Origin: Paraburkholderia solitsugae
GTDB taxonomy: Bacteria > Pseudomonadota > Gammaproteobacteria > Burkholderiales > Burkholderiaceae
Length of the DNA stretch: 56,222 nucleotides
Assembly (NCBI RefSeq): GCF_013177695.1
Contig: NZ_WOEY01000023.1
Span: 1-56,222, forward strand
Direction: 5' to 3'
The translations under genes and the position numbers were made by a program. Below the pieces are notes generated by a model. The model was not told the origin of the DNA. It did not search any database and was given only the letters and a program-made list of their open reading frames with translations. This document shows positions 1 through 11,344 of this stretch, one piece after another. Within the stretch, counting starts at the first letter, position 1; the number at the start of each line of letters is the position of its first letter.

Positions 1-724
1 GATATACCTCGGTCTTGCCGCTGCCCGTCACGCCGTGCAGCAGGAACGGCGCGAAACCGTTCGCATCGCGGATCGCTTCGACTGCGCTCGCCTGTTCGTC
101 GGTGAGGGTGGGCAGGGTGGGTGCGGGCGTATCCGGTGATGCGGGGGCGGCGAGCACCTCGGCGGCTTCGATCACCTCCAGCGCAACCCACCCTTCGGCT
201 TGCCATGCCTCCAGGGTTGCGATGGCTTTGGGGTGGAGCGCGCGAGCGTCTGCAGCGATCAGAAATTCGGCCTCGGCCAAAGCCTGGGCAAGCTTGCGCA
301 ACGCGCTCGCGCGCGCAGGCAACGTTTCCGGCAACGCGGCGCGACCCGCCGCCGTCAGGCTATAACGCTCTTCCGGTGCGAACAGACGCGACCAGCGCGA
401 GGCATCACGCAGGGCTTGCGGCAAAGCGGGCAGCGCCACTTCACCGAGGCCGCGTTGATAGTAGTCGGCGGCGAAGGCCGTCAGCGTCAGCCATTCGGCC
501 GACACGGGCGGGCAGGCGGTGCAAACATGGCTGACCGCCCGCAGACGGTCAGCGGGCACGTCACTGTGAGTGGTCACTTCGCAGACGAGGCCCACCACAT
601 GACGCTTGCCGAACGGCACGCTCACCAGCATGCCCGGCGCGACACGCTCGGGCGTGTCGCAGCGGTAGTCGAACAAAGTCGGCAGCGGATGATCCAACGC
701 GACGCGAACGAACACGTCACTCAC
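1..724 (-). CDS. priA: Primosomal protein N' (PriA helicase), partial
   Basis: Restarts stalled or collapsed replication forks by binding branched DNA and loading the replicative helicase. The minus-strand frame opens with GTG at 724 (MSDVFVRVALDHPLPTLFDY) and runs off the left edge, giving about 241 N-terminal residues. Visible are the 3'-OH/DNA-binding N-terminal domain (LPTLFDYRC, GMLVSVPFGKR) and, at the very edge, the Walker A motif GVTGSGKTE that opens the helicase core. The helicase lobes and zinc-binding cysteines lie outside the window. It lies downstream of hemE on the same strand, but 464 bases away, so it probably has its own promoter. A start three codons later (GTG at 715) is also possible. 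Confidence 0.9.
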   Translation of the reverse strand, partial: MSDVFVRVALDHPLPTLFDYRCDTPERVAPGMLVSVPFGKRHVVGLVCEVTTHSDVPADRLRAVSHVCTACPPVSAEWLTLTAFAADYYQRGLGEVALPALPQALRDASRWSRLFAPEERYSLTAAGRAALPETLPARASALRKLAQALAEAEFLIAADARALHPKAIATLEAWQAEGWVALEVIEAAEVLAAPASPDTPAPTLPTLTDEQASAVEAIRDANGFAPFLLHGVTGSGKTEVY

Positions 725-1188
725 GCGGCGGTGCGGATCAGGTAAAGGGATGCGGTGCGACGCAACGTCACAGTGCACATTGCGCAAACGGCGAACCCAT
801 CGAAGTTAAAGTAAAACTTCAATTTCCGCGCTAAGTTTTGGATTCGGCTGAACAATTGCAATCGGTCCGCGTGCCTGTGGATAACTTTGTTGAGAACTTC
901 GTTCGGAAGGCCCGGGAACCGCGCCGCAGCGGCCTTCTGTGGGATTCCGCCCATTTTGTCGTGAAGCCGTGAAACCCTTGCCAGACAAGGCTTAGATCAA
1001 ATGCGCCCGCAATGTGCAAGGGCCAGGGCACGACGAAAGCTTCTACCGCGCCGCAGCGTGATCAATGTGCATAAGTCAAGTCTTGACTTTCGCGGGACCG
1101 CCATCTGACGGCCCGTTGACTGCAAATATTCCCTTAGGGCGAGAGCCCAGTTCGCTGCACCGCAGCAAAAATGACAACGTTTACGGCG
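725..1188. other. hemE-priA intergenic region with one DnaA box
   Basis: A 464-base gap between two leftward genes. The only motif I can name is a perfect DnaA-box nonamer, TTATCCACA on the minus strand at 876-884, beside an AT-rich stretch (about 805-860). The priA promoter is expected here, but I could not pick convincing -35/-10 boxes. No coding frame is supported. Confidence 0.5.
876..884 (-). promoter_or_regulatory. Isolated DnaA box
   Basis: Exact match to TTATCCACA on the minus strand, upstream of priA. A single box far from the clustered boxes at 46-50 kb is more likely to titrate DnaA or regulate priA than to mark an origin. Chance occurrence is possible. Confidence 0.4.
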
Positions 1189-2289
1189 TCAGCTTGGTGC
1201 ATGCGCACCGCTGCGAATCGCGCGGCTATGGCGATGTACTTCGTCCACGAGTTCGGCAACATTCTCCGGCGGCGTGAACTGCGAAATGCCGTGGCCGAGA
1301 TTGAAAACGTGACCAGGATGATTGCCGAAGCTGTCGAGCACGGCGCGCGCTTCCATGCGGATCGAAGCCGGCGGCGCAAACAGCACCGAAGGATCGATAT
1401 TGCCTTGCAGCGCCACCTTGCTACCCACGCGCTCGCGTGCCTTGCTCAGGTTCACAGTCCAGTCCAGACCGACCGCATCCACGCCGATGTCAGCGATCTC
1501 GTCGAGCCACAACCCACCGCCCTTCGTGAAGGTGATCACCGGCACCTTTTCGCCGTCGTGATCGCGTTTCAACTGGCTCACAACCTGCTGGATGTACTGC
1601 AACGAGAAGCGTTGGTAGACGCCGTCCGCGAGCGCCCCGCCCCACGTGTCGAAAATCATCACGGCTTGCGCGCCGGCTTCGATCTGCGCATTCAGGTACG
1701 CCGCAACCGACTTCGCGTTGACGTCGAGAATACGGTGCATCAGGTCCGGACGGGCGTACAACATCGATTTGACCGTGCGGAAGTCCGCAGAACCACCCCC
1801 TTCCACCATGTAACACGCCAGCGTCCATGGGCTGCCCGAAAACCCGATCAGCGGCACACGCTGGCGGCCTTGCGCGTCGGTGAGTGCGGTGCGGATTTCG
1901 CGCACTGCGTCGGTCACGTAACGCAGCGTGGCGTCGATATCCGGCACCGCGAGGCGTGCCACATCATCTTCCGTGCGTACCGGCCGGGCGAATTTCGGAC
2001 CCTCGCCGGCAACGAATTCGAGACCCAGGCCCATTGCGTCCGGCACCGTCAGAATGTCGGAGAACAGGATCGCGGCGTCGAGCGGATAGCGCTCGAGCGG
2101 CTGTAGCGTGACTTCCGTTGCATACGCGGGGTTCTTCGCCAGACCGAGGAAACTGCCCGCGCGAGTCCGCGTGGCGTTGTATTCCGGCAGGTAGCGGCCA
2201 GCCTGCCGCATCAGCCAGATCGGCGTGTAGTCGGTCGGCTGGCGCAGCAGCGCGCGCAGGAAAGTGTCGTTCAGGAGTTTATGGGCCAC
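1189..2289 (-). CDS. hemE: Uroporphyrinogen decarboxylase
   Basis: Cytosolic haem-pathway enzyme that decarboxylates the four acetate side chains of uroporphyrinogen III to give coproporphyrinogen III. The 366-residue product has the family's N-terminal signature [10 protein letters not shown] and the substrate-pocket motif [13 protein letters not shown], and spans the whole barrel. I chose the GTG at 2289 because it gives [20 protein letters not shown], which aligns with the usual N-terminus. A TTG at 2310 would add seven non-conserved residues. There is no strong Shine-Dalgarno sequence. It runs toward priA, a common Burkholderia arrangement. Confidence 0.95.
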   Translation of the reverse strand: MAHKLLNDTFLRALLRQPTDYTPIWLMRQAGRYLPEYNATRTRAGSFLGLAKNPAYATEVTLQPLERYPLDAAILFSDILTVPDAMGLGLEFVAGEGPKFARPVRTEDDVARLAVPDIDATLRYVTDAVREIRTALTDAQGRQRVPLIGFSGSPWTLACYMVEGGGSADFRTVKSMLYARPDLMHRILDVNAKSVAAYLNAQIEAGAQAVMIFDTWGGALADGVYQRFSLQYIQQVVSQLKRDHDGEKVPVITFTKGGGLWLDEIADIGVDAVGLDWTVNLSKARERVGSKVALQGNIDPSVLFAPPASIRMEARAVLDSFGNHPGHVFNLGHGISQFTPPENVAELVDEVHRHSRAIRSGAHAPS

Positions 2290-2507
2290 GTTGCGTACGA
2301 CTGAGGGCAAAGAGGCATTTTACCGGACCCGGCTCGCCGCATCGCGCTTGATGCGGGCAATAACTGTCGCGAACGTTGCTTGCGGCCGGCCTCCTTGCTG
2401 CCCCGTGCGGCGCCATGACTCAGCTGAACGGCCAATGTTCAAGCGTGAATTGCCGGGCTATCATCCGACGGCCTTACCAAACAATAACGCACCACCAAGG
2501 AGACTCG

Positions 2508-3305
2508 ATGAACAAGGCAGCACTTGCACTGCTCGGCGTTCTAGCCGGTGTTTTGATGCACACGGGCGTGGCCCAGGCGCAGGCCAGCGCTACCGCCGCG
2601 GCGCCCTCGCGGCTCGATGAGATCCTCGCGCGCGGCACGCTGCGCGCCTGTACGACCGGCGACTACAAGCCGTACTCGTTTTACAAGGCAGACGGCCAGT
2701 TCGAAGGCATCGATATCGACATGGCCGAGTCGCTCGCCAAATCGCTCGGCGTGAAGGCGGAATTCGTCAAGACGTCGTGGCCGAACCTGATGAACGACTT
2801 CGTCGCGAAGTGCGATATCGGCGTGGGCGGTGTTTCGCCGACGCTCGAGCGCCAGAAGCACGCGTTTTTCACGCAGGCGTACATGATCGACGGCAAGACG
2901 CCGATCGTTCGGTGTGACGACGTCAACAAGTATCAGACGGTGGCGCAGATCGATCAGCCGGCGACCCGCGTGATCGTCAATCCGGGCGGCACCAACGAGC
3001 GTTTCGCCAAACAGTATTTCCCGCATGCGAACCTGACCGTCTATCCGGACAACGTGACGATCTTCAAACAGATCCTCGCCGGCAAGGCCGACGTGATGGT
3101 GACGGATGCGTCGGAGACCTTGTTGCAGCAAAAACTGAATCCGGGTCTTTGCTCGCTGCATCCGGACAAGCCGTTCCAGTACGGGGAGAAGGCCTGGCTG
3201 CTGCCACGCGGCGATGTGACATTCCAGCAATACGTCGACCAGTGGTTGCACCTTGCGCGAGCGACCGGCGAGTATCAGGCGATCTCGGACAAGTGGCTGA
3301 AGTAG
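2508..3305 (+). CDS. pheC: PheC-type periplasmic cyclohexadienyl/arogenate dehydratase (SBP-3 fold)
   Basis: 265 residues with a signal peptide (MNKAALALLGVLAGVLMHTG, cut near AQA) and a family-3 solute-binding fold. The sequence tracks Pseudomonas aeruginosa PheC rather than a generic amino-acid binding protein: SRLDEIL, TTGDYKPYSF, TSWPNLMNDF, IVNPGGTNERFA, DNVTIF and YVDQWLH are all in order. The acidic residue thought to be catalytic in PheC appears to be kept in TDASETLLQ. PheC converts prephenate or arogenate to phenylpyruvate or phenylalanine in the periplasm. ATG 2508 follows AAGGAG. It stands alone with no permease or ATPase beside it, which favours an enzyme over a transporter subunit. 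Activity is inferred from similarity only. Confidence 0.75.
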   Translation: MNKAALALLGVLAGVLMHTGVAQAQASATAAAPSRLDEILARGTLRACTTGDYKPYSFYKADGQFEGIDIDMAESLAKSLGVKAEFVKTSWPNLMNDFVAKCDIGVGGVSPTLERQKHAFFTQAYMIDGKTPIVRCDDVNKYQTVAQIDQPATRVIVNPGGTNERFAKQYFPHANLTVYPDNVTIFKQILAGKADVMVTDASETLLQQKLNPGLCSLHPDKPFQYGEKAWLLPRGDVTFQQYVDQWLHLARATGEYQAISDKWLK

Positions 3306-3645
3306 AAGGGTTGTGGGGGGCGGCCGCGCGCTTCCCGCACGCGCGAAATATTGCGCCGCAGCACGGGCACTCAACAGCGAACCATGCTGCCCACTGACGC
3401 TGGGAGGCGCCTGTAACAGGGGCCATTCTTTCCAAAAAAGATGAACATGCAACCATTTCATGCGGAATCGACTGAACGGATTGCGCTGCACTATGCGTCG
3501 CGAATAGCATCAATCAGGCGTATGAAATTGCCTATCAGTCATCGGTAAAAATTACGTTTGAAACGTTAAAAATTGGAAATAAGTCCCGGCGCGCCTTGTC
3601 TGACGGGCGTTACAACCTGAAACACTTTGTTACCGCGCTCGTAGG

Positions 3646-3810
3646 TTAATTCGCCCACAATGCCCTCAACGGTTTCAACACGGATGTGGCTGGGTGCGTG
3701 GTGTGAGCGGATACGATGCACTTGCCGGTCGGCGTATGCCGAAGCCCTGTGAAGGGGCATCCCTGCTGGGGCCGTAGTCGACGCAGGGTCGTCGTCTCAG
3801 TTGGTTCCAT
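3646..3810 (-). CDS. Small ORF of unknown function, possibly frameshifted
   Basis: A 54-codon frame beginning at ATG 3810, with a well-placed GAGGAG seven bases upstream. The product starts MEPTETTTLRRLRPQQG and has no recognisable domain. A second frame on the same strand overlaps it (ATG 3760 to stop at 3566, 64 codons, containing GIVGELTYERGNKVFQVV) and looks more protein-like but has no ribosome site. Either one short peptide is made, or the two were once a single protein now split by a frameshift. I cannot name it. Confidence 0.3.
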   Translation of the reverse strand: MEPTETTTLRRLRPQQGCPFTGLRHTPTGKCIVSAHTTHPATSVLKPLRALWAN

Positions 3811-3850
3811 CTTTGGTCTCCTCGCGCTAACCCCGTAGCGTGTGGTTTTT

Positions 3851-3876
3851 AGCGGGCTCCAGGCCCGCTTTTTTTT
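3851..3876 (+). terminator. Rho-independent terminator
   Basis: Perfect 7-bp stem AGCGGGC/GCCCGCT with a five-base loop, followed by a run of eight T on the plus strand. pheC ends 545 bases earlier, so this ends either a long pheC 3'UTR or an unrecognised plus-strand transcript. Confidence 0.75.
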
Positions 3877-4037
3877 CGTCTGGTCAAACGTTTGCGAGCT
3901 TCCTGACGGGCTGATTTTGCGGCAGATCTAACCGCCAGGCTCGCCGCCTAAAGGGCTCATTCCAACGCAAACGGTTTTCCCCAACATGCCGGCCGGCGTC
4001 GCGCGAATTCACGTGCGGCGCCAATCCCGCATCGCCG

Positions 4038-5768
4038 TCAGGCCGTCTTGTCTTCCTTCACCTTCAACTCGCTGATCATCCGTTCGCGCATGACGAATTT
4101 CTGCACTTTGCCGGTCACCGTCATAGGCAGTTCGTCGACGAAGCGGATGTACTTCGGCACCTTGTAATGCGCGATCTGGCCCTGGCAGAACTGCTGGATT
4201 TCCTCGGCTGTGGCCTGCTCGCCTGAGCGCAATACGATCCACGCACACACTTCTTCGCCGTACTTCGCGTCGGGCACGCCAAACACCTGTACGCTCTGGA
4301 TCTTCGGATGGCGGAACAGAAACTCTTCGATCTCCCGCGGGTAGATGTTTTCGCCACCCCGAATCAGCATGTCCTTCAGGCGGCCGACGATATTGCAGTA
4401 GCCTTCGGCGTCGAGCGTCGCCAGATCGCCGGTATGCATCCAGCCGTCGACGATGCTTTCCCGCGTCTTCGCTTCGTCACCCCAGTAGCCTTGCATCACC
4501 GAATAACCCTTGGTGCACAGTTCGCCCGTCTCGCCCACCGGCACGATCGCGCCGAGCGGATCGACGATCTTCACTTCCAGATGCGGCTGGATACGGCCGA
4601 CCGTCGTGGTGCGCTTGTCGAGTGGGTCGGTGGTCGAACTCTGGAAGGACACCGGGCTCGTTTCCGTCATGCCGTAGGCGATGGTGATCTCGTTCAGATG
4701 CATCTTCGCGACGACCTTCTTCATCGTCTCGATCGGGCACGGCGAGCCGGCCATGATGCCGGTGCGCAGACGCGAGAAGTCATAGGTGGCGAAGGTCGGG
4801 TGATCGAGTTCGGCGATGAACATGGTCGGCACCCCGTGCAGCGCGGTGCACTGCTCTTCAGCGACGGCCGCGAGCGTCGCAGCCGGGTCAAAGCCCTCGC
4901 CCGGAAAGACCATATTCGCGCCGACGGATACGCACGCCAGCACCGCCAGCACCATGCCGAAGCAGTGATAGAGCGGGACAGGAATGCACAGGCCGTCCTG
5001 CTCCGTTAGACGCATCGCCATCGCGATATAGCGCGCGTTGTTGACGACGTTGCTGTGGGTCAGCGTGGCGCCCTTTGGATTGCCCGTCGTGCCGCTAGTG
5101 AACTGGATGTTGATCGGTTCGTGGCAAGACAGCGTCGCACCGATCGCATCGAGCTTCGCGACGTCGAGCGTTGCGCGGCCCTGCTCGATCACGTCGGAGA
5201 AGGTCAGCATGCCGGGCGTTTCGGTGTCGCACATACGGATCACGTAGCGCAGATCCGGCAGGCGAGCGGCGTGCAGATCGCCCGGCGTTTGCGTCGCCAA
5301 TTCCGGCGCGAGCTCCTGCAGCATCTCGAGGTACATCGACGTCTTGAACCGCTCCGCCGCGATGATCGCCTTGCAGCCGACCTTGTTCAGCGCGTATTCG
5401 AGTTCCGCGAGCCGATAGGCCGGGTTGATGTTGACGAGCACGGCGCCGATGCGCGCGGTCGCGAACTGCGTGAGCAGCCATTCCACCCGGTTCGGCGACC
5501 AGATGCCGACGCGGTCGCCCTTTCCGATGCCGAGTGCAAGGAGCCCGGACGCCAGCACGTCGACTTCTTCGGCGAACTCCTTCCATGTCCAGCGGATTCG
5601 TTGCTCACGAAACACCACGGCCGGGCGGTCGGGGAAGCGCGCTGCGGTGTCCCGCAAAAATTGCCCGAGCGGCGCTTCGCTCAACGGAATCTCGGTCGAT
5701 CCGCGAACATACGACAGGTTGTCTTTGGGTTCGATGAGTGCGCCTTCGCCTGACATGTGCGTTGCCAT
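4038..5768 (-). CDS. AMP-binding acyl-CoA synthetase (FadD/ACSF2-like)
   Basis: 576 residues of the ANL adenylating superfamily. It activates a carboxylic acid, probably a medium- or long-chain fatty acid, to acyl-AMP and then acyl-CoA. Motifs in order: P-loop [16 protein letters not shown], the A5 motif [32 protein letters not shown], and the C-terminal catalytic lysine in GKVQK. ATG 5768 has GGAG nine bases upstream. The gene is isolated, facing pheC and separated from the atp operon by its terminator. The substrate cannot be read from sequence. Confidence 0.9.
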   Translation of the reverse strand: MATHMSGEGALIEPKDNLSYVRGSTEIPLSEAPLGQFLRDTAARFPDRPAVVFREQRIRWTWKEFAEEVDVLASGLLALGIGKGDRVGIWSPNRVEWLLTQFATARIGAVLVNINPAYRLAELEYALNKVGCKAIIAAERFKTSMYLEMLQELAPELATQTPGDLHAARLPDLRYVIRMCDTETPGMLTFSDVIEQGRATLDVAKLDAIGATLSCHEPINIQFTSGTTGNPKGATLTHSNVVNNARYIAMAMRLTEQDGLCIPVPLYHCFGMVLAVLACVSVGANMVFPGEGFDPAATLAAVAEEQCTALHGVPTMFIAELDHPTFATYDFSRLRTGIMAGSPCPIETMKKVVAKMHLNEITIAYGMTETSPVSFQSSTTDPLDKRTTTVGRIQPHLEVKIVDPLGAIVPVGETGELCTKGYSVMQGYWGDEAKTRESIVDGWMHTGDLATLDAEGYCNIVGRLKDMLIRGGENIYPREIEEFLFRHPKIQSVQVFGVPDAKYGEEVCAWIVLRSGEQATAEEIQQFCQGQIAHYKVPKYIRFVDELPMTVTGKVQKFVMRERMISELKVKEDKTA

Positions 5769-6101
5769 GGTGTTGTCTCCGTGAGCGGAAGCTCGCCCAG
5801 TCTATTGAAATGAATTTGAAATCGATTGTGCCACCAGCAGATGTCGGGAGTGCATCAAGTCTTACCCGCAGCGCATTGACAGAGCGTCGCAGCGGCCGCG
5901 GCAAGCTGCATGGCACCCGCCGGTCGTCGCGGTTGCGTCTGCTCCTGCCACCTCGAACCCCGCCTGCAACCTGCGAGCTCCGAACAGCTCCGTACAACCC
6001 GCTACGAGCGAAAACCGAATTTCGCTTACCTTTCCGTAAACGTCAAGTAGAGGTCAAAAAAAAGCAGCCGCGAAGGCTGCTTTCTTTCTGATACGTGTTG
6101 C
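5769..6101. other. Intergenic region between the acyl-CoA synthetase gene and atpC
   Basis: 333 bases holding the atp operon terminator at its right end and presumably the promoter of the acyl-CoA synthetase gene. No convincing -35/-10 pair or coding frame was found. Confidence 0.4.
6054..6083 (-). terminator. Terminator of the atp operon
   Basis: Stem AAAGCAGCC/GGCTGCTTT with loop GCGAA. On the minus strand it is followed by a run of T immediately past the stem, 18 bases after the atpC stop. It is partly symmetrical, so it may also stop plus-strand transcripts. Confidence 0.9.
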
Positions 6102-6527
6102 TTATTTCTGACCGCGCAGCTTGCGCAGACGCTGGATCGCAGCGAGCTGAGCCGTCGCATACGCCAATTCCGCTTGCGCGGTGGCGTATTCGAGGTTCGA
6201 ACCCGTGTTTTGCAGCGCTTCTTCCGCACGCTTGCGTGCGTCTTCGGCCTTGGCTTCGTCGAGGTCCTTGCCGCGGATAGCGGTGTCGGCCAGAACCGTC
6301 ACTGCACCCGGTTGGACTTCGAGAATGCCGCCGGCGACGAACACAAACTCTTCTTCGCCGTTTTCAATTTCGATGCGCACCGCACCCGGACGAATCCGCG
6401 TGATGAGCGGCGTGTGGCCCGGCAGAATGCCGAGTTCACCTGCTTCGCCCGGCAGCGCGACGAACTTCGCCTGGCCCGAGAAGATCTGCTCTTCCGCGCT
6501 GACGACGTCTACTTTAATGGTTGCCAT
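6102..6527 (-). CDS. atpC: ATP synthase epsilon subunit
   Basis: 141 residues, starting [18 protein letters not shown]. It is part of the F1 central stalk, where it couples rotation to the c-ring and can inhibit ATP hydrolysis through its C-terminal helices. The N-terminal beta-sandwich ([17 protein letters not shown]) and the alanine-rich C-terminal helical pair are both visible. The start at 6527 is chosen because GGAG precedes it and the N-terminus matches the family. A longer frame from 6584 would read through a repeat hairpin. It is the last gene of the operon, 202 bases after atpD, the widest gap in the cluster. Confidence 0.97.
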   Translation of the reverse strand: MATIKVDVVSAEEQIFSGQAKFVALPGEAGELGILPGHTPLITRIRPGAVRIEIENGEEEFVFVAGGILEVQPGAVTVLADTAIRGKDLDEAKAEDARKRAEEALQNTGSNLEYATAQAELAYATAQLAAIQRLRKLRGQK

Positions 6528-6542
6528 ATCGACTCCTGTGTC

Positions 6543-6631
6543 GACCAGAGTTAGCGCTTTAGCGCTTACTCTGGTCCCATGCAAAGCGCGACGAGAGTTG
6601 GCGCTTTAGCGCTTACTCTCGTCCCATGCAA
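6543..6631. repeat. Tandem pair of covarying hairpins between atpD and atpC
   Basis: Two 42-base copies, 47 bases apart (6543-6584 and 6590-6631). Each begins with a hairpin (6543-6576; 6590-6623) and ends CCATGCAA. The outer 9-bp stems are GACCAGAGT/ACTCTGGTC and GACGAGAGT/ACTCTCGTC, so the one base-pair difference is compensated on both arms. A third difference turns an A-U into a G-U pair when read on the plus strand. The inner stem is built from AGCGC/GCGCT with loop TTTA. This looks like a REP/BIME-type repeat or an RNA element. Confidence 0.8.
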
Positions 6632-6729
6632 GGCTGGGTTGAGCGTAGTAAGAGGCGCCGGCTTTGCGTTCCGACACCGTTAGGTATCGATACGCGCGAG
6701 GCCGGCGCCCGCTTCGTTACACCCGACCT

Positions 6730-8142
<1,413 letters not shown>

Positions 8143-8180
8143 TCAATTCTTCACTCGCGCAAAGGCGCAGTTTCGATGGG

Positions 8181-8199
8181 GTGCGCCACGAAGGCGCAC
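8181..8199. promoter_or_regulatory. Hairpin in the atpG-atpD gap
   Basis: Perfect 7-bp stem GTGCGCC/GGCGCAC with loop ACGAA between the atpG stop and the atpD start. No T-run follows, so it is not a full terminator. It could protect RNA ends and help set the higher beta-subunit dose. This role is inferred. Confidence 0.45.
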
Positions 8200-8226
8200 A
8201 CGAAGCGGCGTGCCTGACCGTTAGGG

Positions 8227-9111
8227 TCAGACTGCCGCTGCGCCACCGACGATTTCCGACAGTTCTTTCGTGATCGCGGCCTGACGGCTCTTGTTGTACA
8301 CGAGCTGCAGTTCGTTGATGACCGTCTTCGCGTTGTCCGAAGCGGCCTTCATTGCGACCATTCGTGCCGACTGCTCCGATGCCATGTTTTCCGCGACGGC
8401 CTGATAGACCAGCGCTTCGACATAACGCACCAGCAGTTCGTCCACCACTGCCTGTGCGTCCGGCTCGTAGATGTAGTCCCACTGCGTGCTCGGCGTCGTG
8501 CCGTCTGCGTCCTTGCGCTCGAACTGGTCTGCCGACAGCGGCAGCAGTTGCTCGATCACCGGCTCCTGCTTCATCGTGTTGACGAAGCGCGTGTACGCGA
8601 GGTACACCGCCGAAACCTTGCCTTCCGAGTACAGGTCGAGCTGCACCTTCACCGCGCCGATCAGCTTTTCCAGATGCGGCGTGTCGCCCAGATGCACGAC
8701 ATTCGACACCACCTTGGCGCGCAGACGGTTCAGGAAACCCAGACCCTTGGTGCCGATCGCAGTTGCTTCGATCGTTTTGCCCTGAGCTTCCAGTTCCTTG
8801 AACTTCTGCACCGACGCACGCAGCACGTTGGTGTTCATACCACCGCACAAACCTTTATCGGTCGTGACGAGGATGATGCCGGCCGTTTTCGCGCCTTCGT
8901 TCGACACCATGAACGGGTGACGATACTCCGGGTTCGCACGGCTCATGTGCGCAGCGATATCGCGGACCTTGTCGGCATACGGGCGAGCAGCGCGCATGCG
9001 CTCCTGAGCGCGGCGCATCTTCGATGCGGCCACCATCTCCATCGCTTTCGTGATCTTGCGCGTGTTTTGCACGCTCTTGATCTTGCCGCGAATTTCCTTC
9101 ATTCCAGCCAT
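8227..9111 (-). CDS. atpG: ATP synthase gamma subunit
   Basis: 294-residue rotor shaft of F1. The N-terminal coiled coil ([21 protein letters not shown]) and the C-terminal conserved helix ([20 protein letters not shown]) are both present, the two ends that form the asymmetric shaft. ATG 9111 follows a strong AAGGAG site. The gene is 91 bases after atpA. Confidence 0.97.
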   Translation of the reverse strand: MAGMKEIRGKIKSVQNTRKITKAMEMVAASKMRRAQERMRAARPYADKVRDIAAHMSRANPEYRHPFMVSNEGAKTAGIILVTTDKGLCGGMNTNVLRASVQKFKELEAQGKTIEATAIGTKGLGFLNRLRAKVVSNVVHLGDTPHLEKLIGAVKVQLDLYSEGKVSAVYLAYTRFVNTMKQEPVIEQLLPLSADQFERKDADGTTPSTQWDYIYEPDAQAVVDELLVRYVEALVYQAVAENMASEQSARMVAMKAASDNAKTVINELQLVYNKSRQAAITKELSEIVGGAAAV

Positions 9112-9202
9112 TGCTTGCTCCTTGATCGAAGCAGCGCGGGTTCAGTTGCCTGCGGCCCGCGCCGCTTCAAGGTCCGTTTATGCCTTGCGGATCACTCGCG
9201 GA

Positions 9203-10744
9203 TCAATAAGCGCCGGACTTCTTGAAGTCTTTGAGAGCCGTATGCAGCAGGGCTTCGTCGTCCTTCGAGAGTTCCTTGGTATCTTCGATGCGCTTGACCA
9301 GGTCAGCGTGCTTCGACTTCAGGTAATCACGCAGGCCCTTTTCGAACGGCAGCACTTGCGCGACTTCCAGATCGTCGAGGTAGCCATTGTTCGCAGCGAA
9401 CAGCGCAACCGCCAGTTCCCACACTTGCAGCGGCTGATACTGCGGCTGCTTCAGCAGTTCCGTCACGCGGCGGCCGCGCTCCAGTTGCTTGCGGGTGGCT
9501 TCGTCGAGGTCCGATGCGAACTGCGCGAACGCTGCGAGCTCACGGTACTGTGCCAGGTCGGTACGGATACCGCCCGACAGCTTCTTCACAACCTTGGTTT
9601 GAGCCGCACCACCGACGCGCGACACCGACACGCCGGCGTTAATTGCCGGGCGGATACCTGCGTTGAAGAGGTCGGTTTCCAGGAAGATCTGGCCGTCGGT
9701 AATCGAGATCACGTTCGTCGGAACGAATGCGGTCACGTCGCCTGCTTGCGTTTCAATGACCGGCAGTGCCGTCAGCGAACCGCTCTTGCCCTTCACTTCG
9801 CCGTTCGTGAACTTCTCGACGTACTCTTCCGAGACGCGAGCAGCACGTTCCAGCAAACGCGAGTGCAGATAGAACACGTCACCCGGGTAAGCTTCGCGGC
9901 CCGGCGGGCGGCGCAGCAGCAGCGAGATCTGACGGTATGCCCAAGCTTGCTTGGTCAAATCGTCATACACGATCAGCGCGTCTTGACCGCGGTCGCGGAA
10001 GTATTCGCCCATCGTGCAGCCGGCGTACGGTGCGAGGTATTGCATCGCGGCCGATTCCGAAGCCGAAGCGGCCACGACGATCGTGTATTCCAGGGCGCCC
10101 GTTTCTTCCAGCTTGCGCACCACGTTCATGATCGACGAAGCCTTCTGGCCGATCGCGACGTAGATACAGAAGAGGTTCTTGCCCTTCTGGTTGATGATCG
10201 TGTCGACTGCGACGGCGGTCTTGCCGCACTGGCGGTCGCCAATGATCAGCTCACGCTGGCCACGGCCAACCGGCACCATCGCGTCGATCGACTTCAGACC
10301 GGTTTGGACCGGTTCCGAAACCGACTTACGCCAGATCACGCCCGGAGCAATCTTTTCGATTGCGTCGGTTTTCTTTGCGTTGATCGGGCCCTTGCCGTCG
10401 ATCGGGTTGCCGAGTGCATCGACCACGCGGCCGAGCAATTCCGGACCCACCGGCACTTCGAGAATGCGGCCCGTCGTCTTGACGATGTCGCCTTCCGAAA
10501 TGTGTTCGTACTCACCCAAAATCACGGCGCCGACCGAGTCGCGCTCGAGGTTCAGTGCGAGACCGAAGGTGTTGCCCGGGAATTCGAGCATTTCGCCCTG
10601 CATCACTTCCGACAGGCCGTGGATACGCACGATACCGTCGGTCACGGAGATCACGGTGCCCTGGTTGCGAACGTCTGCGCTCGCTTCAAGGCCCTGGATC
10701 CGGCTCTTGATCAGCTCGCTGATCTCAGAGGGATTGAGTTGCAT
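9203..10744 (-). CDS. atpA: ATP synthase alpha subunit
   Basis: 513-residue non-catalytic nucleotide-binding subunit of F1. It starts [17 protein letters not shown]; the Walker A is [11 protein letters not shown] and the signature [20 protein letters not shown] is intact. Full family length. The plus strand opposite carries a long antisense open frame caused by GC bias, not a gene. Confidence 0.98.
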   Translation of the reverse strand: MQLNPSEISELIKSRIQGLEASADVRNQGTVISVTDGIVRIHGLSEVMQGEMLEFPGNTFGLALNLERDSVGAVILGEYEHISEGDIVKTTGRILEVPVGPELLGRVVDALGNPIDGKGPINAKKTDAIEKIAPGVIWRKSVSEPVQTGLKSIDAMVPVGRGQRELIIGDRQCGKTAVAVDTIINQKGKNLFCIYVAIGQKASSIMNVVRKLEETGALEYTIVVAASASESAAMQYLAPYAGCTMGEYFRDRGQDALIVYDDLTKQAWAYRQISLLLRRPPGREAYPGDVFYLHSRLLERAARVSEEYVEKFTNGEVKGKSGSLTALPVIETQAGDVTAFVPTNVISITDGQIFLETDLFNAGIRPAINAGVSVSRVGGAAQTKVVKKLSGGIRTDLAQYRELAAFAQFASDLDEATRKQLERGRRVTELLKQPQYQPLQVWELAVALFAANNGYLDDLEVAQVLPFEKGLRDYLKSKHADLVKRIEDTKELSKDDEALLHTALKDFKKSGAY

Positions 10745-10802
10745 TATTCGCTCCTGATAGTCAATTCTGTTGCGTGCCAGCCGCTTCAGCGCTTTCGGCG
10801 CT

Positions 10803-11342
10803 TCAGGCCGTCAGAGCCGTCTGCATGCTGGCAAGCCGCGCGCGGACCGAGGTATCGAGCACTTCGTCGCCGACCGTCACGCGCACGCCGCCGATCAGCG
10901 ACGAGTCGACTTCGACCGTCGGCTTCAGCTTGCGCTTGAATTTGCGTTCGAGACTTGCGACGAGGTCGTTCAACTGCGCGCCTTCGAGCGGGAATGCGCT
11001 GACGATCAGCACATCTGCCGCCCCTTCGCGGGCGTTCTTCAACTCTTCGAACTGCACAGCGATTTCCGGCAGCAATTGCAGGCGATGGTTATCGACCAGC
11101 ATTTGCACCAGATTCTTCGCTTGCGCGTCGTCCTTGAGCGGCGACTTGACCGCGGACAGCAGCAGATCGCTGACCTGTGCGCGGCTCACTTTCGGGCTCG
11201 AGGCGATCGACAGCACTTCGGGCAGACGCGCAACCTGTGCCAGCTCCTGCACGAGCGTGGACCAGGCGGCGATGTCACCAGCTTCGGCCACGCCAAACAG
11301 CGCTTCTGCGTACGGACGGGCGATGGTTGCAAGTTCGGCCAT
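10803..11342 (-). CDS. atpH: ATP synthase delta subunit
   Basis: 179 residues. It sits on top of F1 and ties it to the peripheral stalk. The N-terminus [19 protein letters not shown] and the C-terminal [19 protein letters not shown] are typical delta/OSCP motifs. It begins two bases after the atpF stop, so the two are translationally coupled. Confidence 0.96.
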   Translation of the reverse strand: MAELATIARPYAEALFGVAEAGDIAAWSTLVQELAQVARLPEVLSIASSPKVSRAQVSDLLLSAVKSPLKDDAQAKNLVQMLVDNHRLQLLPEIAVQFEELKNAREGAADVLIVSAFPLEGAQLNDLVASLERKFKRKLKPTVEVDSSLIGGVRVTVGDEVLDTSVRARLASMQTALTA

Positions 11343-11344
11343 GA

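Larger units (their letters stand above)
3306..4037. other. Intergenic region downstream of pheC
   Basis: Some 730 bases between convergent pheC and the acyl-CoA synthetase gene. It holds a small minus-strand coding candidate (3566-3810), a plus-strand terminator (3851-3876) and a short odd palindrome, ACGTTT-G-AAACGT, at 3554-3566 in an AT-rich patch. I see nothing else. Confidence 0.5.

Noticed and set aside
1171..2106. 311-codon plus-strand open frame opposite hemE
   Set aside because: Mirror of hemE codons; composition biased and no motif.
9050..10939. 629-codon plus-strand open frame opposite atpA
   Set aside because: Antisense shadow of atpA caused by GC-rich third positions; histidine/arginine/glutamine-rich with no domain.
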